64,000 nucleotides of DNA from Valencia hispanica (taxonomy: Eukaryota; Chordata; Actinopteri; Cyprinodontiformes; Valenciidae): the NCBI GenBank assembly GCA_963556495.2, contig OY747723.1, positions 10,510,501-10,574,500 of the forward strand. Reading direction: 5' to 3'. Shown here one piece after another: positions 54,281-64,000 of the stretch. The position numbers and the translations under genes were made by a program. The notes under the pieces were generated by a model. The model searched no databases. It was not told where the DNA came from and was given only the letters and a program-made list of their open reading frames with translations. Numbering within the stretch: position 1 is the first letter of the stretch; every line of letters begins with the position of its first letter.

Positions 54281-55213
54281 CCTTCTTCTTTGGTTTTTTA
54301 CAGCTGACATATGTATATGACGTTAAGTAAACGTCAACAGCTACAGTTACAGTTACATACTTCCGCTGAACTGTCAGCCAGCGTGGATACTGCCGTTAGC
54401 CTATGCTACATGCTATGTTTTTGTAGCTGCTACACCTGCTGTCATGAAACAGTCAAAATTTAGATACCACAGTTTCTGGTATAAATACTGAACACCACTG
54501 TTTGCCACAGAGCCAGGCATCTTGAAAGTACAATCATGTAGTTTGTTTTTTTAAAACTTTTCCTAACGTTGATGATTGATAGGTGGATTGTTACTGTCCG
54601 CAGGGACCAATTCACTGTAACGTCTCACACCCGGGTGTAGTCGGCACTGACATCTGTGAACCGCCATCAGAAACACATCAACAGCTGTTAAAAAGGGAGC
54701 TGCTCCTGTTTTTATCTTCACAAGGTGGGTCCACAGTGGTAGCTGGTGAAAAATATTCTTGGTGGGGCTGTGCTTTTTCTTTTCTTTTTTAAGATCAAAC
54801 TTGTGCTTTCTGAGCTTTGTGCATAACTCCAATATTTCCTGAACTAGGGACAGCTCTTTTATTTCCTGCCTTACATCATTGAACAAACTGATTAATCCAG
54901 GTGTGTCTGACCATATTTGTTGTGACTACTGAGGTCAGACATACCTGGGGCCTGTACCATGAAGCCGGATTACGTGGCTAGCCAGCTATGTTTCAGCTTA
55001 GTTTCCACCAACCCTGGGTTTTAGGTACTATGAAAGTAGCTCGGCTTTGATCGGTGTTCGTTGCCATGGTATCTTACGCTGCACGGCTAACCTGCTCCGG
55101 GGCAGGTTATGTTCTGGATTCGCGATCTCAGACTGAAGTTTGACCAATCAGCTGTGAGCAAAGAAACATATATATGTGACGTAACTAATTCCCAGCGTCT
55201 GTTCTTTGTTGCA

Positions 55214-55447
55214 ATGGCTTCACCTTTTCTCCCTAATCCTGTGGACATCTCCGCACAAATTGTTAGACGAGCACTTCGTACAGAACGAGTTTTTAGGGAC
55301 AGACAAAATCCATTTGACTTTCCTGATGCGTACTTGTATGAAAAATACAGATTTTCCGCGGAAGGAATGTCTTATCTCTGTGAGCTTCTTGAGCTGCACA
55401 TAACAAATGTGACTCGTCGAAGCCATGCCCTGACTGTACAGCACATG
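55214..55447 (+). pseudogene. Harbinger transposase, N-terminal fragment
   Basis: ATG 55214 is followed by NPVDISAQIVRRALRTERVF, a RDRQNPFDFPDAYLYEKYRF block and LLELHITNVTRRSHALT, all conserved at the start of HARBI1-like transposases of fish Harbinger elements. The DDE nuclease domain is completely missing. At about 55447 the sequence passes into the tail of the opposite-strand gene, so a deletion removed the transposase body. Not functional. Confidence 0.85.
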
Positions 55448-55449
55448 CA

Positions 55450-55771
55450 ATCCCATCCATAATCGGCCGCCCCTTGTTGTTGCTCAGAGCCAACTCCTCT
55501 GCCACAGTGTAATCTTGAGGAGGTGGCCCTCCCCCAGTTTTCCTTATTTCACATTTTTTTCTGTTTGCTGCAAACAAGTGTTTGGGATTAAATGTTCTAA
55601 GCAAATATGAAAAAAACATCTTGTAAATACTCACCACTTTGAATTATATTTTAATATTTTGTCTTGATCTGCTGCCAAGACCGTTTGGAGTTGGGGTTGC
55701 ATCTAAAAATTAATGAATATCAATCTTTCTTAGGATGTAATAGCCTATACTTTCACATACATCTACACACA

Positions 55772-55804
<33 letters not shown>

Positions 55805-56044
55805 CAAATACATTTTCATTTTAGCATTTAATATATTTTAATATGCTTAGCCTACTTAAATGTACATTAATTGTTTAACCCACGCATTAACACAATCAGC
55901 AATCTTTCTCCACGATTGTTCTCTTGCTTTGGCAGCAGATACAGTGTTACTGCGTGCTTGAAAAATATTTCTAAATTCTTCATATTTCTGGAGAATAATC
56001 TCTTGCTCCTCCGTTGAAAAGTAGATAGCTCTCGCTCTATCCAT
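55450..56044 (-). pseudogene. Harbinger Myb/SANT-like DNA-binding protein, three exons, one nonsense codon
   Basis: Minus-strand exons 56044-55884, 55702-55635 and 55567 to about 55450. Exon 1 starts MDRARAIYFSTEEQEIILQK and carries the Myb-like helices to KIADCVNA. The introns have GTGGGT...TTTTTAG and GTGAGT...TTTGCAG borders. The join of exons 1 and 2 restores the conserved CNPNSKRSW block. Exon 2 then has TAA where KYKNI is expected. Exon 3 encodes the conserved RKTGGGPPP and ALSNNKGRP blocks. In this family the protein helps the transposase to enter the nucleus and bind DNA ends. The single stop suggests recent decay. Confidence 0.75.
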
Positions 56045-56345
56045 ATCGAACGCGATTGGTTGTTCAGTGTCGTCGTCACTCTTTTATGTGCACGCGCCTG
56101 TGGATTAATCATAGCTTAAGGATCAAAGCCTGAGTTGATAGAGAAAGTTGATAACCTGCGTCATGGTACCAATTAAGCCTGATTGCATCGGTTTGGTTTT
56201 GTCGATTCAAAACCAATCCTGTAACCCCGAGTTTGTTGAGCTACCTTCATGGTACAGGCCCCTGGATTGATCGGTTTGTCCAATACAGACAGGAAATAAA
56301 AGAGTTGTACTTAGTTCAGGAAGTAGTGGAGCTATGCATATAGCT

Positions 56346-56930
56346 TATCAAGTCATTTTCAATAATCATCACAAAACATTTGAACATAAATGGCTGGATA
56401 CCAGTACTCTGTGAAATACTGATTATTTTTATGTCAATATTAACAACTTGAGGCATTCATATACTAAACATAAATAGAATATTGCACAAACAAGTTTAGA
56501 ACCAAACTGGAAAGAAATAACTTATTAGGTTTACACAAAAAATTTACACACAAAGCTGTTAACCCTTACAGCAGCGACCCCTTGTGGCAGATCACAGCTG
56601 AGTACATGAAATTGCACATCAAATAAAATTACCGTAAGCAGTAAATCGGGAATGCAAGAGGCACATCACCAGAATGGAGTTTAAAGAGGACTATATACAA
56701 CGTCATAAAATTATACAGATTGTACTTATACAATCTGTTTACAATTTACACAGTTTTAAGCATGTAAAGAAATGAATACTGGAATTGGTTAATACTGTAC
56801 AGTAAATAATGATTAAGATAAATGTTACTAACAATCACAACAACTAAAAAAAACAATTTTGATAATTTAAACATTTGAGTGGACAAGAAAGACAATGATG
56901 AGCCGGTCACATATATGTGTGTATATGTAT
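56346..56930. other. AT-rich, nothing recognised
   Basis: No gene or clear repeat. A run of 15 C at 56936-56950 follows. Confidence 0.4.
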
Positions 56931-56935
56931 ATACG

Positions 56936-58661
56936 CCCCCCCCCCCCCCCAACCCCCAACCAGCCATCTCCTTTACAACCCCCATCATTCCCACCACATG
57001 AGCCCTGTCTGCCTCCTACCTCAGCTGCTTTAGCCACATCAGTCTGCTCACAGCCAAGACACCTAACATCTCCAGTTCTTCAAAGTAGACCCCTCAACTA
57101 CCTCCCCACACACACCACCACTCCCTACAGCCCTCGGCCATCCAGCTCCAGAGTCAGCCTGTCCTTCACAACATGGGGCAGGTGAGAAGGGAGCTCAGTC
57201 GACTGAAGATGAGGAAGGCAGTGGGTCCTGATGGCATCAGCTCAAGGATTCTGAGATGCTGTGCAGACCAGCTCAGTGTGATTGTTCAGCACCTCTTCAA
57301 TTTGAGCCTGAGACTGGAGAAAGTACCGCTGCTTTGGAAAACATCATGTGTGGTACCAGTGCCAAAGATCCCCCGCCCAAAGGATCTCAACTGCTACAGG
57401 CCTGTGGCGTTAACTTCTCATCTGATGAAGACCCTGGAGCAGCTGGTTCTGTCCCACCTCCACTCTGTGGTGAGCTCATCGTTAGACCCGCTACACTTTG
57501 CCTACCGGCCCGGCATTGGGGTGGATGATGCCGTCATTTTCCTCATGCAGAAAGCTCTTTCCCACCTTGACACTAAGGGCAGCACTGCAAGGATCATGTT
57601 TTATGATTTCTCCAGTGCATTTTACACCATCCAGCCTGCACTTCTAGGGGACAAGCTGCAGGACTCTGGGGTGGACCATCTCCTGACATCATGGATCCTG
57701 GACTTCCTCACTAACCATCCACAGTTTGTGAGGCTACGGGACTGTGTATCAGACTGGATCACCTGCAGCACAGGGGCCCCTCAGGGAACTGTTTTGGCCC
57801 CCTTCCTTTTCACGCTGTATACCTCTGACTTCACCCACCACACTCCATCCTGCCATCTCCAGAAGTTCTCTGACGACTCTGCCATTGTTGGTCTCATCAC
57901 AGATGGGGACGAAAGTGAGTACAGAGACCTGAACGAGAACTTTGTGGACTGGTGTCAACAAAACTGCCTCCACATCAATGCGGGGAAAACCAAAGAGCTG
58001 GTGGTGGACTTCCGCAGGCAGAATTGTCCTCCCCCCACTCCAGTGACCATCCAGGGAACAGCTATAGAAATGGTGGACTGTTATAAATATCTGGGTGTTC
58101 ACCTGAACAACAAACTGGACTGGACTGATAACACCAAAGCTCTCTATAAAAAGGGTCAGAGTCGGCTGTATCTGCTGAGGTCCTTTGGGGTGCAGAAGAC
58201 CCTGCTAAGGACTTTTTATGACTCAGTGCTAGCATCAGCCCTTTTTTATGGAGATTGATGGCCAAGTTATCATATATGATGGACAATGCTCTTCACCCTA
58301 TGCATGCCACAGTAACATCACTGAACAGCTCCTACAGCAACAGACTCCTCCATCCACGGTGTCTGAAGGAGAGACACCACAGGTCATTCCTTCCTGCTGC
58401 TGTCAGACTGTATAATCAGCTCTGTTCCCAGTAGTTCACCCTGTAACATCACTTTCTGTCTGTTAATTTATTAGTTACTTAATTTAGTTAATTTATTTCC
58501 ATGCCACTACTGTTATTATCAATATTGATGTTTATGTGTATATGCTGTACAGCATTATTATTATTATTATTTTTTAATCTTTGACTTTTTACTGCTGCTG
58601 TAACAGCTCGAATTTCCCCCAGATGTGGGACAAACAAAGGACTATCTTATCTTATCTTATA
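56936..58661 (+). mobile_element. L2-type LINE, 5'-truncated, with 3' tail
   Basis: Starts in the Pro-rich linker before RT (from about 56950), contains most of RT, and ends with the L2-type 3' tail: GCTCGAATTTCCCCCAGATG, GGGACAAACAAAGGA, then a short ATCTT repeat (58640-58661). The 3' tail is what LINE RT recognises. Confidence 0.85.
57173..58258 (+). pseudogene. L2-type LINE reverse transcriptase
   Basis: An open frame of 361 codons: MRKAVGPDGISSRIL, WKTSCVVPVPK, YRPVALTSHLMK, DPLHFAYRPG-GVDDA, the catalytic block FYDFSSAFYTI (first Asp, about 57600), GAPQGTVLAPFLFTLYTSDF, KFSDDSAIVG (catalytic DD, about 57865-57895), DFRR, and YKYLGVHLNNKLDWT. It stops at 58256-58258, just after ASALFYG, because the following codons are shifted; conserved fragments of the C-terminus continue to about 58435. 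No endonuclease. RT core residues are intact, but the gene lacks its start and end. Confidence 0.9.
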
Positions 58662-58938
58662 TACAGTCATGTTTGTCCAACATGGGGTAGGCCTCTACAG
58701 TGGTTTCCAGTGCTGCATCTGGGAACTGTGCTGTGTGTTGCACAAACAAGTTGCTTTGTAGCAGAGTGGCACTGATGAGGTGCTTGGTAAAAGAGAACCG
58801 CTCTTTTGCATGGCTCAGGATGGTTTCACATACCTGTCATATGATAAATAAAAAAACAACAGGTAAGTACATTTAGTAAACACTTTCACAGGAAATAATG
58901 TAATCAGTATCCTCTTACAAGATAAAAGGTAAAACCAT

Positions 58939-59245
58939 CTTATTGAGAATCAGAAATCCTTTATTGTCCCACAAACGGGGAAATTTGTTTGTTGCAGCAG
59001 CAGTGTAACAAGAAAGAAAAATAGAATTAGATTGACATATTTTCGTATGTACATACTTACATGTAATGTACATGTACATATTTACATTAAATTTTTTATA
59101 TACAGATTTTAAATATGTATAATAAGTATGTGTGTTGAAATGTGTTTGTACAGTTATTGCACAGTGAAATGTGTTTGTACAGTTATTGCACAGTCACTAA
59201 ACAAATGTCCCCATTTGTGGGACAACCAAGGATTTCTGATTCTGA
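58939..59245. repeat. Inverted pair of L2-tail-like sequences in a hAT intron
   Basis: CAGAAATCCTTTATTGTCCC and its neighbours (about 58950-58990) occur reversed at about 59203-59243 (GTGGGACAACCAAGGATTTC). The arms are about 43 bp with a few mismatches and the spacer is AT-rich with TACAT repeats. The arms resemble the L2 3' tail at 58610-58640. Confidence 0.7.
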
Positions 59246-60445
59246 GTGTCTTGTACACAGAAATGTAATGTAATGTAAAGCTTACCTCTGTACCCAGCTG
59301 CTGTTGTTCTCCCTGTCCAAATGTCCTCCATTTCTTTGTGGGCTGCTGCTGCAAGAGGCTGCAAGAGATGCTGCATTCCTCACTCAGAGAATGAATGGAG
59401 TCCCTAATCAGATATAGTTACCATACACATTACTGTTTCAGAAACTAACCTACTGGAGAATTTCGTCACAACAATATTAAACAATTATATAACTTATCTT
59501 ATGCATGCTGTTGGTGAAGCTCTGGATGACTCCTGTGATGTAGACCGAGTCAATGTTCCTCTTCTGCAACTGGTTGAACAGCATGTGGCATGATCTTGTG
59601 AAACAATGCCAGGAGAAAGCAGAAATCTTCTTCCTCTAGCATTCTCACAAAGCCCCTTGCCTCTCTCGCAGTGGTTGGATCAAAGTCACCTGACTCTCTG
59701 ATCGTCTGGAAGCACTTGAGGAGGTCAAACTTGTGCTCATACACTGTGTTGACAGCACGACTGTGGAAGTTCCACCTGGTTGCTGAAATTCCTGGAAGTC
59801 TGTGTGCCACCACTTGATCAAACGCAGTGGTTTGCTTGAATGACCGGAAGAAGAAAGCAGCAATTCCACCAAGGTCTGAAAAGAAAGTTCTGATTCTGCG
59901 GATGTGTGAAGTTGCCTGCTGCATGATGAGGTTCAGCTGATGGGCATAGCAGTGGACGTAGTGTGCACTTGTGTACACTTCATTAACCTTACGCTGCGCT
60001 CCATCTGTGTCTCCCCTCATCACTGCAGCCCCATCATAGGCCTGGGCAATTAGTTTACCCTGTTTTCCAGCAGGGAGGATCTTGCTCAGCCAACAGTGCT
60101 GTGGAAATAGTGTCAGCGGTTGCATTCTGAAGAGGGATGAACTTGATAAACAGTCTTGAATTCTGTTCTGACTGTCGAGATACCGTAACACAAGCACCAA
60201 CTGGCAGTGGGTGGAAATGTCAAAAGTCTCATCTACCTGAAAAGCAAGATAATCTGTATTGTTCACTTCTCCAAGAATGTGGGTTTTAAGCAGTGACAAC
60301 ATACAGTCCAACAGCTTGTTCTGCACGGTCTTTGATGTGCCTTTAAAAACTGTCACTGTCTTCAGATGATCCTCCAACACATTATTGAGTGAAGCGACCA
60401 GATCGACTAAGTGTAGCAGACTTAATTCGGTTGCTAGTATAGATG

Positions 60446-61394
60446 AAGTCAGGGACTCAGGCCGTAATCAGGATCTGCACATTTATTTCTGCGAATCAAC
60501 AAAGGGGAGCACATGAGTCACACACACGGATGACAGAGCGGTTTCTCTCTCTCCAGCTCAATAGCCTCGTAGCTCCCCCCCCCCATAAAATAAGATGAAT
60601 TTACTATTGTAACTTTAAAAGAAAAAAATTAAATATATTAACACCTCAGTGTCAAATTAACTCACTGGTATCACATCAATATTAAAATAAATACAGTGTA
60701 AAGATAAACTTAAATGAATCTCTCATTTACAATAACTTTTTTTTCTTCATGAACTCATGTAAACACATTACCACAAAGCAATTAAAATACATTGTTCTTA
60801 TATGCTTATTTTGTACAATCTCTCTCAAAGTGCATTAAAATACATGAACCTACATATGAACTGTGTAACCCACCTGCGAATCAACAAAGGGGAGCACATG
60901 AGTCACACACAAGGATGACGGAGCGGTTTCTCTCTCTCCTGCAGCGGGTGAAATGATATGCAAATTAGGCTAAATCTCCGCGATCTCAGCACCATTTAGC
61001 GTCTTTTTGACCAACCAACACCTACTGCAAAACTCATATGAATGTCCACAACTAAGTTGTGTTATAGTTTCATGTCGTTTTAAACAAGTTTAATCACCTT
61101 TACAGATGCTAGCTTAAAACAAAGAAAGAGCATCAAAAATGCGTCTTACCAGCTAAATAGCATCGTAGCTTTTGCCAGAAAGGCGCAACTGTGTCACGCG
61201 TGTGTCTCGCTAATAACCGTCCCCTGCTACAACATTTAATGTGGAACTAATTAACTTATATACAAAAATGACTCACATCCAAGGCTAAAAGTACATTGAA
61301 TAATTGACTTTTGCAACAGAGGTTATAAACAGGTTTTGAGAAGGTTCACCAAAATACTATAATGTAAAACAATTTCCTTTTAAATAAAATATTA
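60446..61394. other. Intron or insertion in the hAT-like gene with a 65-bp direct repeat
   Basis: CTGCGAATCAACAAAGGGGA to TTTCTCTCTCTCC occurs at about 60490-60555 and about 60877-60941 with two or three differences. No coding sequence. An ATG-rich AT stretch lies between. Confidence 0.6.
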
Positions 61395-61689
61395 ACTCAG
61401 CTACATAAGCGCCTGAAAACACCCGGGTTGTCTGAGGATTCAGTCTCATCGTGGCTGCGCAAAGCCAGCTAAAAAGCTCCACAAAAGTTAACACAGTCAA
61501 TTATCTTGGACAAAATGTGCAGGTTCCGATCCACTTCTTCATTGTGTTTCTTCACTGCAAGCCTGGGCCTCTTGTCCTGCTGCATGGTAATGTTAGCTCT
61601 GCCTAGCATGGCTAGCTTCACCGTGTTATCCATATGTGCCCGGGAAGACTCATGTTTCTTTACTTTTTCTGAAAAATTTTTCATGTCCG

Positions 61690-61950
61690 TCAGTCGTTTG
61701 TGCAGCTTTCACCACCCGCTGCAGAGCGTTCCTCTCAGCAGCTGTACTGTTGCTGTGCAACACAGTGATACAGGTGCAGATGACGCTCTCCACTGCACAG
61801 TGAAAGAAACTCCTCAGGACGGAGCTCCCAAGTCCAGCTCTCCCGGCTTCCTCAGGAAGTAGAGATGCTGGTGGGCCTTTTTGACCAGACGTGAAGTGTT
61901 GGCCTCCCCGGTGAGGTCGTTTGGATATGTGATTATTGTTAATTTTATTT
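61690..61950 (-). pseudogene. LINE reverse transcriptase C-terminal fragment, minus strand
   Basis: Minus-strand blocks: VKKAHQHLYFLRK in one frame, then SSVLRSFFHCAVESVICTCI and STAAERNALQRVVKAAQ in the next, the region after the RT palm in fish L2/RTE-like LINEs. About 260 bp, both ends cut. It abuts the first hAT exon, so it replaced the zinc-finger start of that gene. Confidence 0.75.
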
Positions 61951-61959
61951 AACATAATA

Positions 61960-62428
61960 ATAATTCAGAAACACTGGGGAAACACTTGGGGGGGGGGGGG
62001 GTGTCTCTAGCCCTCTATTGGCCAGCCACCACTGTGGGTCTGGACACTTATGATAACATGTGCACATGCGTGTTTGTGTGTGCGTGAGCGGGACAGAGAG
62101 AGAAAAGTATTTGTATTCTATCAAAATGCCTATTGTGGTGTAGTAGTAACACAGCCACCCATGAGTTAAACTCCAGGTGCAAGTCCTAGCAAATATGATA
62201 GCAAATATGTACCATAATTCAGATTAAAATGCATTATCAGTAATTATTTTTGAATGGTACATATGTGCTTAGATAGGCAAGAGTTAGTCGACTATTTTTG
62301 TACCAAAACTCTTTGTTTTTTTTGTTTTGCACAGATACCTTTATTTAAAAGATAAGTGTGTATTATGTTCTCCAGTTATTTTATGAACAATTATTAGTAT
62401 TATTAAATATCTGTTTTCCATTTTGTAG
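61960..62428. other. No recognised gene; G run and (TG)n-like stretch
   Basis: 14 G at 61988-62001 and TGTGTTTGTGTGTGCGTGAG near 62070. Nothing else recognisable. Confidence 0.5.
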
Positions 62429-62665
62429 GTTTGTGTCATATGACCTACTGATGTGTTTTTGGGGCTTGCTTCAGGACTTTACCACCCATGGTCAGTGTTC
62501 AACAAGCAGCAGGAGCTCTCATGGAATCACTCTACAGCCCATACAATGCAACCCATTGACCAGTTTTTTCATGGATCCATTAGAGATTTTATTTTATTTT
62601 TTTAAATATCTTTGCTTACTTACATTGTTTAAATACTTCTGTGGTCAATAAAAGTTGTAATCTAC
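62429..62665 (+). other. Possible 3'-terminal exon, plus strand
   Basis: TTTTCCATTTTGTAG precedes 62429 and an open frame runs to 62651 (about 74 codons after the acceptor), overlapping AATAAA at 62648-62653. The protein is not recognised and no upstream exon is visible, so this may be chance. If real, it converges with the minus-strand exon at 62961. Confidence 0.25.
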
Positions 62666-62960
62666 TTTTGTTTGGTCTCTCATTTTTAAGTAATGTTTCT
62701 TGTCTTTTAAAGTTAAGCAGAAGTCATTTAAAAACACCAAAAAGCTTTAATCCAAGTCATTTATTACTCATTTAACAAACATTACATCACAAACAAAAGA
62801 TAATGCAGCAACATTTCACTAACAACTTTTACATTTTATTTACAACACAATAGCTTTAATCATGTTGTACTGTAGTCAACTCATTAATTGGCCAAGAAGG
62901 CATTGAAGAAGAAGAAGGAAAAAAAAGTTACTTAAAAAAAAAAAATGCATGACTTCCATA

Positions 62961-63222
62961 TCACGGGGACTTATCTGAATGAATATCGATCAGGGAATAT
63001 GTGTGTGGACGGGTTCTGGGGACCATCTTTACTGGTAGCTGGTAGGACAGCACACTTCCCTCCTCCACTGGACTGAACATGGAATCAACCACAGGTAAAT
63101 CAGCGGAGACAGCCACTGTGATCATAGAAGCTTCGTCTGCACTAAATCCATGGTACGTCTCTTGGACTTTCAGAGTGGAGATGTCTGGCAGAGGGCAGCT
63201 AACTCTGTCATACAAAATGGTT
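62961..63222 (-). CDS. Probable last coding exon of an unrecognised gene, minus strand
   Basis: The minus-strand acceptor CTTTTTTCCCCCACAG ends at 63223 and the frame is open for 86 codons to the TGA at 62961-62963. AATAAA on the minus strand (TTTATT at 62835-62840) follows about 120 bp downstream. The peptide (for example YDRVSCPLPDIST and VPRTRPHTYSLIDIHSDKSP) has no composition bias and no transposase motif that I know. It resembles a normal host exon. I cannot name the gene. Confidence 0.5.
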
Positions 63223-63639
63223 CTGTGGGGGAAAAAAGACGAGTGTTATAATTACGAAGTAGATGTGCAAAATTATGTACTGAATGTAACAATAAGTTTT
63301 GTGCTTGTGTATGTGACAGTTGGATGCATACATCCATGACAGTGAGTGTCCAACCAAAAAATGCAATATATACAACACAAAGATATTTGTTAGACTACAA
63401 TGTCAGTTTAAAGGAGAGGCAGCCGTCAACACACTAAAGTTGGGAACTTTTGTTAGTGAAAATCTATTAGTAACCGGAAATGTGTAAAGTGAGTTTGACA
63501 AGATATTTATAGTCGACAATGTCTAATGTAATAGATCATGATAAACTTAACTTTACTCATTTTACAAAGTTGTGCTTATGCGAGAGTCATTACTTTCATG
63601 TTCTTTCTGGCACTGACTATGTTATTTCACATGGTTTCT

Positions 63640-63808
63640 CTGGTACCATATGATACATATAGGGTAAAATGATGGTGTTTATCTGAATCAAATTCACAGC
63701 AATGATATGATCAGCAGAAACCTCATTTTCAAAAACAGGAACCTTCTTTCTTTTGAACCTGAACTGAACCTGCAGGATGACTTCTGGCTTTTCCTCATGG
63801 ACCTGAAG
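63640..63808 (-). CDS. Possible further exon of the same minus-strand gene
   Basis: On the minus strand, GAGTGCTTCAG (ends about 63803) could be an acceptor. The open frame continues with EKPEVILQVQFRFKRKKVPV, then NEVSADHIIAVNL, to about 63617. The donor is unclear (GTGAAA near 63631 is a candidate). Weak polypyrimidine tract. It is supported mainly by non-repetitive protein-like sequence and proximity to 62961-63222. Confidence 0.3.
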
Positions 63809-64000
63809 CACTCGGACCTAACCATGACCTCTCCTGATTAAAACTGAGATTACCATAGAAGTTAGGCTATTTTATTTCAGAAACACAAAAGACTCATAAT
63901 GTGAACCTATCACTGTTAACATTGCTTCCTCACAGTGCTAACTTTGCTTTTCAAAGAATTAGCATGCATCAACATTCAGCAGGTCAAAGCAGAATATTAA

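Larger units (their letters stand above)
54949..56262. mobile_element. PIF/Harbinger DNA transposon, internally deleted
   Basis: Terminal inverted repeats GGGCCTGTACCATGAAG at both ends (left about 54951-54967, right reverse-complemented about 56243-56259). CCTGG can be read directly outside both ends, a possible duplication. The element carries a transposase start on plus and a Myb/SANT-like gene on minus, converging, as in two-gene Harbinger elements. Confidence 0.85.
54815..56345. repeat. Fold-back repeat carrying a Harbinger element
   Basis: The left arm (about 54815-54901; GCATAACTCCA, TTTCCTGAACTA, CTCTTTTATTTCCTG, GATTAATCCAGG) is matched in reverse complement by 56263-56345. The centre of the original palindrome, AGGTGTGTCTGACC ... 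GGTCAGACATACCT (54900-54948), is a hairpin. The Harbinger element lies at the base of this hairpin. Bases 54281-54814 hold no recognised gene. Confidence 0.7.
58667..61690 (-). pseudogene. ZMYM1-like / hAT-type transposase gene, broken
   Basis: Minus strand, several exons: about 61690-61395 (KKHESSRAHMDN of the TTF zinc-finger end, then LHILSKIIDCVNFCGAF), about 60445-59498 (LAFQVDETFDIS, YDGAAVMRG, VHCYAHQLNLIMQQ, SATRWNFHSRAVN: the RNase H-like core with insertion), 59403-59286 (donor GTAAGC) and 58833-58667 (acceptor ATGACAG; the block CETILSHAKERFSFTKHL). Breaks: TAG in place of a Glu codon after CGAF (about 61453), a frameshift near 59575, and an ATAAGT instead of GTAAGT donor at 59497. 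The C-terminal dimerisation domain is cut off by the L2 LINE at 58661. Such genes are hAT-derived and numerous in fish, so this may be a transposon or a dead family member. Confidence 0.8.

Noticed and set aside
54563..54886. Minus-strand frame of 107 codons
   Set aside because: It lacks a recognised domain and overlaps the arm of a fold-back repeat; a chance frame is more likely.

Overview
The window looks like a transposon-rich interval of a ray-finned (probably percomorph) fish nuclear genome. The evidence is two class I endogenous retroviruses (ERVs) of a fish Env lineage, L2- and L1-type LINEs of fish style, Gypsy, Tc1, hAT and Harbinger remnants, tRNA-derived SINEs, and one recognisable single-copy vertebrate gene, an LRRC3-family gene at 48.3-50.7 kb with one intron. 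There are no bacterial-style operons. All coordinates were read by eye.

Left part (1-16.4 kb): a four-level nest. A long terminal repeat of one family ('LTR-A', starts TGTTG, ends CAACA) begins at 141. It is split by provirus ERV1 (1103-15520, flanked by TAAC) and resumes at 15521-15720, followed by a primer-binding-site-like sequence. ERV1's gag is itself split by a second, solo LTR-A (2593-8037, flanked by GTTA), and that solo LTR is split by an L1-type LINE 3' end (about 2988-7030, poly(A)). ERV1 keeps recognisable gag, protease, RT, RNase H, integrase and the C-terminal part of env, all with stops, frameshifts or deletions.

16.4-23.5 kb: a Gypsy solo LTR just upstream, then several minisatellites. 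Next comes a minus-strand spliced gene encoding C2H2 zinc fingers fused to a tyrosine recombinase-like domain (18408-20320), whose 3' end lies beside arrays of 50-bp units carrying TGCCT-N6-AGGCA dyads. This is the best candidate for an unusual system. It is followed by a 20-bp CATCCCTTCATCCCCTCCCT-type array.

23.5-33 kb: a decayed Tc1 transposon with long inverted repeats, another LTR-A piece, a minus-strand Gypsy 5' end with three coding minisatellites, an inverted second copy of the L1 3' region, and a minus-strand L2-like LINE.

33-40 kb: ERV2 (32841-39821), flanked by GTAC, with LTRs differing at 7 of 557 positions by eye. It has lost most of gag-pol but keeps a near full-length env, with one frameshift and an in-frame loss of the disulfide motif region.

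40-48 kb: two SINEs, an L2-like endonuclease fragment, a 27-bp minisatellite, a TTAA-flanked element with a large internal palindrome, an LTR-A tail and a non-autonomous DNA element.

48-64 kb: the LRRC3-family gene, a mosaic LTR-A, a Harbinger element inside a fold-back repeat, an L2 LINE with reverse transcriptase, a decayed ZMYM1-like/hAT gene, and at the right edge a possible pair of convergent gene ends whose identity I do not recognise. Apart from the LRRC3-family gene, the zinc-finger/recombinase gene and these right-edge exons, essentially all coding potential belongs to mobile elements.
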